Assembly (NCBI RefSeq): GCF_001640805.2
Contig: NC_066850.1
Coordinates: 7,973,927 to 8,037,926, forward strand
Reading direction: 5' to 3'
From: Lates calcarifer
Lineage: Eukaryota; Chordata; Actinopteri; Centropomidae
Length of the DNA stretch: 64,000 bases
Below, piece by piece: positions 44,501 through 55,930 of this stretch. The stretch's first letter is position 1, and each line of letters opens with the position of its first letter. The position numbers were made by a program, and so were the translations under genes. The notes beneath the pieces are model-generated. The model was not told the origin of the DNA, did no database searches, and saw only the letters and a program-made list of their open reading frames with translations.

Positions 44501-47500
44501 TTATCCAGACAGCTGTGTTTACACTCTGTGGGTCTATGGGAACTTCCTGCTGACCTCAGCACAGACAGACAAACACCACACGGGGCCTCAGACGCTCAAC
44601 TGGATCGATTGCTGATCATATGGATCTTTTCATACAATCTGTGTTTTCAGAGACGCACGCAGACAATCAGACTGAGCAGACCTGACAGAACAATCTGTGC
44701 AAAGAATCAGACAGAAAACTAAAAACCATTTCACATGGCTGAATTTCTCTGAAGAATGCCTCTTGGCCTGTTTCTTTGTCATGGATTTATTTGAACCCAC
44801 CAAGACTTTTTCCTGTAAGCCTGAAAACGTAATCAAGTTTTTACACTAATAACACGCTAAGCACTGAAACAGCACTAACCTTTTCACCCTTGCATGCCTC
44901 ATACACAATTACACACATGGTCCCTGTGTGTTTTTTTTTTTTTTTTGTCTGTAAAACAAAGGTCTCATTCATAAGTCGTCTTTCTGACTTTTTGTTACTT
45001 GTAGCTCTGGGTCAGGAAGTTGAGGTGGATCAGATCGCCGCTGGTGAAAAATAGACTCCCACCTGGAAACCATGAAAGTGGACGACTTCCCCAGAGCATT
45101 ACCTGTGACACTGTAATTCTTTGTTATATTGCGTAGAAGCCACTGCCAAATATGTGAATATTAGCTCTCTAAGCAGCTGTATACATACATACATACATAC
45201 ACATGCTTTCAGGCTGCACATCATTGTGACTACAATGTGAGGACGAGGACACAGAGTTTTCTACTCAGTGTTTCAGCTGTGCTCAGGAAATGGTGCTGTG
45301 GGTGTTCAGCAGAAGGATGAAGCAACTTTTCTGCATGCAGTCTCAGTAAACCTCAGATGCTTTAAAAAGACACTTTTGGATTTTCCAGCTGATCATAATT
45401 GCAAGTAAATAGATCAATTCCAGTGGTAGGGTGACCCTTTTGTTGACATTTGGACCACAGACTGTGCCTTTAAGTCTCCTGCAGTTTGGTAACTGCTGCA
45501 AAAAGTGCAAAAGTGCATTTTCTCTCACTTTTTGTTTTCACCTCCCCTTAGTTTACAAGTGAGTATCACGCAGACATTACAGCACATTAAAGCCGTCTGG
45601 AAGGATATTGTTAACGAGACCGATGGACTTCCACCGCTGCAACCACGAAGTCTGCCTCATTCATTATGCAACAGTCTAGACAACACTTTCCTCCACTTTC
45701 CCTGATTGAGCACTATCACTCCTGAAGCTGGGATTTCTTTCCAAAGTAACGCACAGCAGCGCTTAAGGGCATCGGCGTGCTCGACTTTCTGGTTACTATC
45801 TTGTTTGCATCATTGGTATTAAGTAGCTGTACTCATCACATACATTCATTCTAACCTGCTTATCCCAGAGGCTATAAAGAAAAGCAGGTGAGAGATTAAC
45901 TTGGTGAAAGATGCTGAGAGAGCTGGATGACTTTTTCTGCCTGAGTCGATATATGTAGCATGTGAGAGAGTTACTCTCCCAATCTGAATCAATGACTGTG
46001 ACAAGAGTTATTACACTGTTATATATATGTGGCATAACAAGTATCAGAATGATTACGTGCTTACTCACAAGGCCATAACTATCCCAGCTGGTAGTGAGAA
46101 AGCAGTGAGAGAGCAGAAAATCACACTATATTTTTCTGGCAAGCGGGTGCAGCCTATTCCCATAAATACAGCCACCTCATAAATTCCACTGCATCAATTT
46201 GCATCTTGCATGCCCTTCGCTCCACAACACATACTTAAGTACGGCATATCATAAAAACTAAATTATAAACAACACTGCTCTGAGCTGTTTGAATGTCATT
46301 CCAATGAGTTCATGTTGTCACAGCGTACTCCTGGTGTGTTTGGAGCCAAAACATGGATTTCTATGGCACAGCAGCAGGGTTGGCTTTTGCTGTTTTAGAT
46401 CCCTCAAGGCGAAATTTTCCTTTTGCCTCTTAAGAATTTATTTATCTGATGTTTATGGAAGGGATAAGTATGTAGCAAATACTACATAACAAAGCATTTG
46501 TAACCCGTTAGTTTGCGATGCGTGTTCCTTCATGGGCCTTTAACTACACAAAACTCACAGAAATACATACACAACAGCAGAAAACACCAACAATGATGCA
46601 GTAAAATTATTGAAATTATCAATAAATTAGACTGGGTTTGATACACACACTCTACATACATGTTTAGTGCTAGTTACTGACATTTAAGACAACAAGAATT
46701 CAATTTGCACAACTGCAGATACAGAGTGTTCATTTACTGGAGTTTGAGAACAAACATGTAGAGCCGAACACCATTTTCTGCACGAGCAGCCTTGCATGCA
46801 AACTCAGAACCATAACCATGTTAGTGATGAGAAAAATGTGCACAGGGGAGCCCCCCCCCCCAGACGAGGGTGTGGTGTTATGCTGAGCCACAGGTCTGCA
46901 GTGGTTTGAGGTTTCATTGTGAGGGATGTGTTTGATGATGTCCATCAGTGGAGAGAAAGGTACTGTGCACGCATACATGGTCATTCATCATTGTTACGAC
47001 ATGATCAGCTTATTGTGTTTTGTACTAATCACACTGGTCAGTCTGAAGCACCTAAGAAAAACAGCCCAGATAAACAGTACTTTTGCACTGCATTTGAACT
47101 GAATTGAAGATTTCTATCATAAGTACGGAAAATCACTTTAGCTGCACTAATGCTGAGGCTTGTAAAATTGTGAAAACACATTGCACTGCAGTGCTTTTGA
47201 CATGGTGTTCTTTCACAGAGTAAATCCTGGAACAAAGTGTGGTAAATGGCACCTTGTGACTGTGTTTATCAGTTCTGTATCCGAGGACGACCTTGAGCTA
47301 CTTTTAATTCATACTTATAGAAACACTGAGCATTTAACTTTTTTAAAAAAAAGCTACATGATACATTCACATGACGAAAGAACCGGGGGAATTAGAGCAT
47401 TGAGTTAGGGGAACATGTTTCAAGCTGATCAGTGTGCTGCAAGGATTTCCTCTTATTGTACCACTGCCTGTCTTCTTAGAATGACACATATGTGTTGTTA

Positions 47501-48899
47501 TTGTCTACTAATCCCTTACTATATCTCATATGGGTGGAGGTACAAGATCAAATTATCATATACAGTGTTAGAAGTAACACCATGAGGCTATTTGTAACCA
47601 CTCTTCTGAAGTTTTAATACTCCCCTAAATACCTCATATGTTGAAAGATATGGTATACTGTATCTACTCTGTGCTGCACTATATATATATATGATGTGGT
47701 GTTACTTCCATGGTGGTTTTACTCTGTGAACGACAATTTTCTAGCAGACAAAATTAAATGGATTCCATAAAAAGAATTGTTTTGACTGGAGAGGCCTCAG
47801 AGTGGAGAGCAGACTGAGCAAACAGAGTCTGCTAATGGCAGTCATGTTGCTTTACCATTTGTGTGTGCATACTTTGAGTCCCTGCCAAGCCAACTGTATA
47901 CGTTGTAGGTGACGGTATTTCACAGTTTCCCCCTCCGCTGTACAAACGTGGGACTGTCTGCGGTGTGTTTTTGCTTCCATAAAAAGGATGCAGGTGTGTG
48001 GGTTTAACCTGTGCCTACACCTCATGGTATGCCCCACCACACACACACACACACACACACATATATAGATCCTATGAGAGTAGTGTTGCCTCACATTCCC
48101 AGGTGAATCTTGGTAAAAAAAAATAACTTCAGGCTGTGCTCAACCCTGAGGGCTCTTGAGGTGTCAACAGAGCCTCACACCTCCATAGTCTCGAGTTGTT
48201 TTTTAACAAATTGGTTGATTCTAGATATCAAGAGTGCAAGCGTGCAAAAAAACACACATTCACACACACCTAACGCTTCTGCTTTGTTTTGGAAATGACG
48301 TCTACAGGAGCTGGTACGCAGAACTAAAAGTTGCAGAATGTGCAGTCTGCAGCTGCTGCAATCAACCTACATTATATCTGCACAGATGTACGTGTGTATC
48401 TGTGCACGTATGTTCCAGCTGAAGCCTCTCTACAAACTTTATCAGAGAACATCACTATTTGTCTGTGCAGCTGACTTCCCTCTGAGTCATTCGTCAGATG
48501 TTGATGTTTCGTAGTAACACAGGGAGTGGAGGTCACTGAACCCTCAGAGGGTGTTGCAGTCTCACTCCTCAGGTGACCAATGAGAATCCAGAAATACCTG
48601 GTGATAGGAGAGCAGGGGAGGGACCACGGTGTTTTCTCTGGAAAAACATCTTTATGTATGTGAGTGTGTGTGTGACAGAAATGTGTGCCAAAAGGTGTGG
48701 TAGAGGAGGTTAAGAGGATTGATAAGGTGACTGAAAAAAAAACACACTCTAAAGGTGACTGGACGGATGACGGGGGCGTTGTCTCGTCAAACTGGTTCCA
48801 AATATTTTGTATGTATGTATACCTGTATGCGCGAGTCTGTGTTTGTGTTTCATTGTCTGCATGATTGCCTGTGTGTATCCACCACTGTGGAGCCATATG

Positions 48900-49560
48900 T
48901 GTTTCATTTTAACACCAACACAATCCCTCTCAGATCGCTTTTCATAACATCTCTGATCTCTGCCCCTCGCAGCAAATGGCCTCCCATGTTACACGAGCCC
49001 TGGTGGAAACGCAACACCATTTGGCCCAAAGCTGTCCAAATATGGCCCGCGGCCCATTTGGTCACGCCTGCCCACGCCTTGAAGGGCCAGCGCAAGAAAT
49101 CGTTCATCATGTGCCTAACTCAATCGACAACAATTTCATTATGCCACAGAGACAGATAACGATAGTTCTCATTTTCTCTCTGCTCTGTCTTTTCAAACCA
49201 TTCAAGTGTTCTTCAATGGCAAATGTAATTACCAGCGGCACAACTTGTGCAAAATGCTAATAGCAGCCAAGGACAAAACCCCCCTCTGTTTCTATTGGCT
49301 AGGCACGGGGAATGTTTTGTGAGCCATAGAATCAACTCATTTAGGCTCTATTTGCCTTTATTATGTGACCTCAATATCAAGCCTATCATTTTCTCCGCCA
49401 TTGTTCGAAACCCTCACCGCTGTTTCTCCCACTCTCTCCCTCCTCCAGTAATCTGCGTCAGTTTGCTGATAATTATAGCTTACTGGAAGAGATGTGGCTG
49501 GCTGTGAGCTCTGCCTCTTGGGTAGAGAGAGAGAGAGAGAAAAAAAAAGCAACAGGAAAA
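48900..49560. promoter_or_regulatory. Candidate regulatory element with a CArG box
   Basis: High-complexity, repeat-free sequence of even base composition inside the desert. It contains a perfect SRF-type CArG box CCAAATATGG (49036-49045) next to a palindromic GGCCCGCGGCCC, an inverted CCAAT box (CTATTGGCT), several GATAA words and homeobox-type ATTA words (TGTAATTACC, GATAATTATAG). No protein frame fits. Conservation could not be tested. Confidence 0.35.
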
Positions 49561-50724
49561 ACAAGGAGACTTCCATTTTTCCCCTTCTCCTGTGGGAGAC
49601 AGGATTCAGGACTGACTTGTGTGGGTGACATTTTGGGGGTAAACAGGACGGCTGCCGCTGCTGCTGTCTCTCTCTCCTTCTTGTCTTGGTTTTAACTTCC
49701 TGCCAAAAAGTGGGCTGCAGGGGTGCAGCTGTCATGATTTGATCCCCTTTCTTCTTTCCCCGCTCAAACAGCCATGCCTTCTTATACTTTCTCACACACA
49801 CATACAAAATAACCAAAGGCCCACTTAAGTGCTGCGAAGGAAACAGCGGTAATGGTTTCCAGTATGTCTCTCAGAGTGCGTGTCTGTCTGCCCTCTTGAT
49901 ACTGAGCAAATGTCTGCAGCACATGTATGCATGTGTGCGTGTGTGTGTGTGCAGTCACTCTCTAAGACTCTCAATGGTCTGATCCTGTTACACTAATGGC
50001 TGCAGTCTTGCCATCCTTTAATGGCATACAGAGTTCACAAGGGACGGATGGATGACACAGAAGAAGAATGAGATGCACACACACATTTGCACACTACTAT
50101 GTCACATGCACGCACACAGCGTATACACACATGAATAGTCCAAAGTAACAAAGGAACACATTTCCATTATGAGGGACTGTTACGTAGAGGGGCCATTTAA
50201 TCATGGGGGTAACTTGTCTTTCACCTAACTAGGTCTGGCAGTTTAAAATCCCTGCCCTACTGCCCTTCTTCCTCTTCCTCCTCTTGTTTTAGATGGCCAC
50301 TTTATCAATTCAAAACAGTTGGTTTGTGGATTTCTACACATGCTATATTCTCTAATGCAGAACATACGTATGCTATCTTGCTGATTTTATAATATCAGGG
50401 GCCTTTTACTTTCCCTTTCAATACAGTTTAGTCTGATCTCTAATTATTTTCAACCATAAAGCCCACTTCAGTCATGAAGGGAAGATGCACACAATGTGGA
50501 GGATATACAGAGATCAAAGCTTAGTAAGTAAGTGCTCCTCATATACAGTAGGAGTGTTCTCCCAATGTTTTGTACTGTATGTGCTTCTTTGTGTGTGGTT
50601 TGCACACTTCCCCTATATTCCTATTTATAACCTTCCAGCTCCCTCGCCTCAGAGGAAGAGGAGTACATTGTTGTTGTTTGTTTGCAGACTGTAAACAGTC
50701 ACATACAGTGTTTCTCTGTCAAAT
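49561..50724. other. Gene-free DNA
   Basis: It contains pyrimidine-rich stretches and CA/GT tracts near 49935-49952. A short AT-rich block, GGGGCCATTTAATCATGGGG, lies near 50190. No gene was seen. Confidence 0.6.
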
Positions 50725-50970
50725 GGGAGCGGCAGTAGCCTAGAGGTTAAAGAAGCAGGATTATGGTTGGAAAAAAAAAAAAACTGGCTGGTATCCCAGG
50801 ATGGGCTGGGAAAATGTGGGGGGAGAAAGTGTGTTGTTCTTTTGTTCTTTAGTAAACAATTTTAGGATCCTGACACCCTGATAGCTTCATCCCAGACATA
50901 AGGTTTACTATTTTGCAGCATCCCAGCACATTTTGTGGTCGAGTGCCTTGCTCAAGAGCACTTTTGTGGA
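50725..50970 (+). mobile_element. tRNA-derived SINE relic
   Basis: TAGCCTAGAGG (50736-50746) matches the tRNA A-box TRGCNNAGYGG at 10 of 11 positions. It is followed by GGTTAAAGAAGCAGGATTATGG and a B-box-like GCTGGTATCCC near 50787-50797. A later GTGCCTTGCTCAAGAGCAC (50944-50962) is a word I associate with the body of teleost SINEs. An internal A-run (50771-50783) breaks the promoter spacing. The ends are approximate. Confidence 0.5.
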
Positions 50971-53900
50971 AATGTTGAGCTCTGCAGACCTGATCATATA
51001 TCTTTTCTTCATCATATATGAAAGCACACCACCCTGTTTGTGCTGAGGAGCTGATCATAAATAATGTTTTTACCTCTGGGATTGGCTTCCAAGCCCATCT
51101 GATTTAATTGTTTGCTGGTAAGCTATGACCTATGACCTGTGTTGTTAGACATAAGGTGCTCCTCCCTTAGTGATAGAGAAATGGTTGACTTGTGTTTTGC
51201 AAATGTTGACATAGTTAACAGTTTTAACAGAGACCCTGCAGAGAGGGGAACGGCTCCACTGTGGTCATAAAACTCAGCCCAGACTAAAGAAAAGCCTACC
51301 AGCACTTGGGCTAATAAATGTTGGTATTTGTCTGTGTTTTTGTGTGTTTCTGGCTCCACGTGACACAAGATGTCTTCCATATTCTTCAGTGTAAAGTGCT
51401 GTACAGAGAACTTGTAGCACATACAAACACACAACATAGCATGTCCTCAGGAGCAGATCCAGCCTCATAGCTTGTCCACCATTTCGTCTCCTGAGGAGTC
51501 GAGTTTATCAGGTGTCAGCGAGCCAGAACTGCGTTGTTACAGGCCATATAAAAAGCCCAGGCTCAGCTTCCTCAGCAGGAGCTCATTGTTACTACCCTCA
51601 GATCCTGGCTCACAGCATTACAGCGACTTCACAGGAACAACGCGCGAACACAAGACAACAGATAGAAACAGAATATGATGCAAAAAAAAAAAAAAAGTTT
51701 AGAAAAGAAACTTTTTGAGAGTGTTTGGGGAGCAAAATTCTACATTGCAGTGCTGTTGCAAATTAGGATATTTGAATGTATTTTTTAAGAGACACTGTTG
51801 CAAAAAAAGCAGTTGAATTTACCATAATGTCAGGAAATAGCAGTACCTGCATGTGTGCTGTGTATAGTAAAGAAACCCACATCACACTGCGAAAGATTTC
51901 ATGGAAAGACAGAAGTAATGAATCATAACACACTGAATGTAAAAAGAAATTGTTAAACCAAAAAAGGCAATTCTATAAGGACCGGAATTACTTTTAACAG
52001 GTGATGCATGCATGGAAAAATTGTGGCGGTTTAGCAGCTGTAGCGCTAACATCAGTGATCGTTACCTTTGGGCGGGGAGGGGGAGGGGAGTGTGGTTTCT
52101 AATTCTGTCCCCCTGATGTTCTGACCACTAAAGGTCTTGTTTGTTTATCTGCTCTTTCCGACCCATGTTTCCATTTCCAGAGAGATACGCCTGTACTATC
52201 AGGCTACTTAGGGATCATCCAGGACTCTTGAACACAGATCCTTTGTCTGTCACTCAGTCAACATGTACACACACCCACACACACCCATGTATACACCACT
52301 GTATTTGACCCCTCTCCCTATTGCTGTCACAGCTGTGATGAGTGTGAATCTGCATCAGGTTTTGTGAGGCCTCCTGCTAATCTATCTCCACTGCTGATTA
52401 TCTCCTTTTATCCCTGTGTTTCCAAAACACCACACACCTCTTTCATAGACTCCTCCATAAGGAGCCCTTCATAATTCACCTCTATGCCCTTGTGAAAGGC
52501 AGCATCATTACCTTTTATGAAATTTGGCATTTTGCTAGGAAGTTTTGCTTGTCATGTCCTATTTGTGTTTGTTTTTTTTTTCCTCCCTCACACCCATCCC
52601 ACTTCATACATTGTCTAACAGGTAGGGTTGGTTTCCAGTGATTATGCTGAGAGAGCAAACAATGTATCTAATTTGCTTAGGGAAAATTGCCTGTCCTACT
52701 GGAAAGTGGATAATGTTTGTACTGTGTGAGATGTCAGAGTCTAGACATGAGCAGTCACACTTCACTGCACATAGACTGATGTGATAGGCAATATACTATA
52801 ACATACACTCATATGCAATACATTTATAGCGAGCTGCTAATGCATTCCTTTTTTATGTAGCACTTGATATGTTTTAAACTACACGACAAGCTTACTGAAA
52901 CGTGTTATTAAAGGAGGAAACCGTGGCTTTTTCCAGTTATATTAAACCTGTTTGTGGGAACGGGACTTTGAGCTTGAAATAATAGCTTTTGGTTGTTGTT
53001 GATACAATGCTTTTTATCTTCTTCTACTCTTCCGCATTCTCATCCAGCTCCCATTCCTATTCGCTGCCTGTAATGAAATTGCTCTCATACCCTTTCATTC
53101 ATCAACTCCAGAGTCACTAAGAGTAATGGTAATGAGGTAATGGGTGATGCCTGCTTCTCCTTCCATTGCCTTTCTCAACACTCCCCTATCATCCATCTTC
53201 CTCCCTGCCTGCCTTCTATTACGCACAAGTCACTGCCTCTTTAATGGAGTAAATCTCAGTGTTGTTAATTATCAGTTTTCCTTTCTTCTATTCTGGGAAA
53301 CGGAAAATGGTGATTTTATTGAGGTCTCTTCTCTGCCTACAGCTGAAGAAGTCCCTCAAAAATCTCTCTATAAATCCTATGATACCCATAGACCTCAGAA
53401 ATTCAAGTAAACATTATGGTACGGTACATATAGGTTAGCTTAACATTATCTGTACATTGGCTTGTCAGAAAGTTGAGACTAAAAATGCTTTTAGCTTCAC
53501 CATTACCTGCAGCAATTAACCTTTCACTAAGCTAGGTAGCCATGTTGCTACATGCAGCTTTCCAATGTAGCACGAATGTTAAAAGTGGCAGCTATACCAC
53601 TCAAAATTCATGCTAATTTTGTAAAATACTTCAACTTTGACTTTGAAGTACATAAAAACAGGTAACTCATTTTCCATTTTCAGTTGGGGTCTGTCCATTC
53701 TGCTAGCGCAAATATCTGCTGGCATATCTCGTTAGCTTGAGCTAGTTAGCTGTAATGTAGAAAATGCTAATAAAGGAGCATTATTGTTCTTGTACTGCAC
53801 GTAAGAGCAAGTTAGCCCTAATATTACAATACAGTATTATAAAAGAAAATATCTTATACTAGACTACTACTAGACTTCTCTCTAGCATGACACGTTTATT

Positions 53901-54700
53901 ACTGAAATTTAGAAGGTACTTTGACAAGCAACACAAAGTATGCACGGGGCTTCTCCTAACTGCACATAATAACGCAGTAAGCTAACAATATGGCAACTCT
54001 TGGCTCTTAGCCAAACATGCTAATGTTTTCAGCTCATGTTAGAACAGACAAACATTCAATACATTTCTCTAAATTTTTCCAATGAATTTTTGGCTTTAGA
54101 AGTGTGATTTTTTTTTTTTTTTTTTTTTTTTTGTATTATGTTTTGACATATCCATAACTTGTGCATACAGTAGATAAATGTAACTTAGTACACAGCAAGG
54201 AAGGAAGAAAGGGAGTATTGTTAGGCTTCTGCATGTAGTTAACAGATGTAACATTTGAATTTTGGAAGAGGCAGTGTGGCATTAGCTTTTATGAAGCAAT
54301 GGTAAGTGCGGCCTGGATGTTTTCCTTGGCATCAGTTAGAAAGAACAACTGCTACTGGCTGCAAAATGATGACCAATGCTCCGACTCCAAGTCACAGTGC
54401 ATAGAAGGCAACCATTGCTGGGCCAAAACACGGCTTCTAGGAAAGAGTTTGGCTCAGAGGTTTTTTTAATGTTGTCAGTCAGTGCTCAGTGTACTGAATT
54501 TTATACTCCCAGAGTAACCAGAAAAACACAAAAGGTTATTGTGAACTTTCCACATTTATACTGGTTGCAGTTAAGCGACATCAAGCTATTTGCTGCAGGT
54601 GTTTTTCCATGATCAAATAAATCAGAATAAAAATCTCATAACTTACAGCTGACACCTAGATCTTTATTCACTGTACAATGTTAAATCAAACATAATATAA
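50971..54700. other. Gene-free DNA with promoter-like and element-like stretches
   Basis: It includes a TATA-like block (51547-51554), AT/homeobox-word-rich complex sequence near 52360-52560 and 53030-53180, a T tract (54108-54132) and no recognisable exon. An 88-codon plus frame at 53144-53410 has no family features. Confidence 0.55.
54108..54132. repeat. Poly-T tract
   Basis: About 25 consecutive T residues. Such a tract may mark the tail of an old minus-strand retroposon, but no body is recognisable beside it. Confidence 0.8.
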
Positions 54701-55896
54701 TAATCTAATTTAAAAAAAAAAAAAAGACGTGTTCCCTTGTGGATGCAGAAACACTAGGAATATGCAGTATTTTGTATGCAACACATTTCTCAACACATTT
54801 CCCTTCCCCCTTGAAAAAGCCTCCTCAATTGGCAGTGAATCGTATCTTTAGGGGACAAATGCAAATGCAATCCATATGGCATTGTGAAGAGAGACACAAC
54901 ACACCCAATCATAGACAATATGCCTGACTGACATATTGCACTCCTCGGATCATATTTCCGCTGCTTTCATAACCAAAGACGTTAAGCCATGAGGTGTTCT
55001 GTATTCTAATGTATGTAAAACCTTTCGGGTTCTTACAGAGAGCGTCCTTGCAGCAAGGTGAAGATGTGTAAATTCTGTCACAGTGTGTCTGTATGAAATC
55101 AGGTTATTATTGAGATTAGAGGGGGGTTCAATCATGGAGCTGATTGCCAAGTACGAGTGAAGGGGAGTTGAGATTGATCACAAATATAATTTTCGGCGTA
55201 TGTGGCACAAGCAGGGAGAGCTGATCTGAATATCTCAAATCAGGTTATGTTGACCCGCTGGCTTTCATTTCTCAATTAGCATGAGTGATTTTAGTATGTG
55301 TCCATGAGAATATGGGCTTTGTGTGTTTTGCCCCCCTCCCCCAGATATTTCTGGTTGCGTCAGTTCAATTTCCTGTTTCAACAAGTCATTATTATGGTAT
55401 GAAAAAAGTGAGCTTGAGTGCTCTTACTGTTTCCTCATCCCAGGCAACTTCATAACATACAATCAGACAATATCACACAAGTATCATTCCCAAAAAATAA
55501 GATTTTTCTATTTGCACCAGAGTAATTTGATGGAAAATTTGCTTCTATAAAATTTTCTTTATTAATCCATCAGCTAATGAAATCTGGTCTGTTTTCTGTT
55601 GCATAACTCAAAATAAATGTCATTCACCCGGTGAATACTAACAAATATTTACATTACTGGATGGCACAGGGCTTACTATTCTATATCACTAGTCTTAAGG
55701 CTAATCTGGGAATAATTAGGTAGTATAGAGTCAAAACACTCACAGAGGCACCCCTTCATCTGGCCCGATGTCTAGAGGCTTTAGAAGGTTTTGTCTCTAG
55801 ATGACTCCATAATTTAATTATCCAAAAAGTCTTCCACACTAATTCACCTTTCTTAGAATTAAAAGTTACATAGAGACAACTTAATTTTTAGCAGTC

Positions 55897-55930
<34 letters not shown>

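Larger units (their letters stand above)
41040..48900. other. Gene-free DNA downstream of fam3c
   Basis: No exon with matching splice phases was found on either strand. It contains CTCF-like cores (41376, 41550), CA tracts near 43004-43023 and 48035-48060, an (ATAC)n tract near 45180-45201, a C-run at 46851-46861 and a short T tract near 44932-44946. Short open frames here are treated as chance. Confidence 0.65.

Noticed and set aside
48372..48896. 174-codon minus-strand frame, the longest in the window
   Set aside because: Low-complexity CA-rich sequence with repeated His/Thr, no family resemblance and no splice context.
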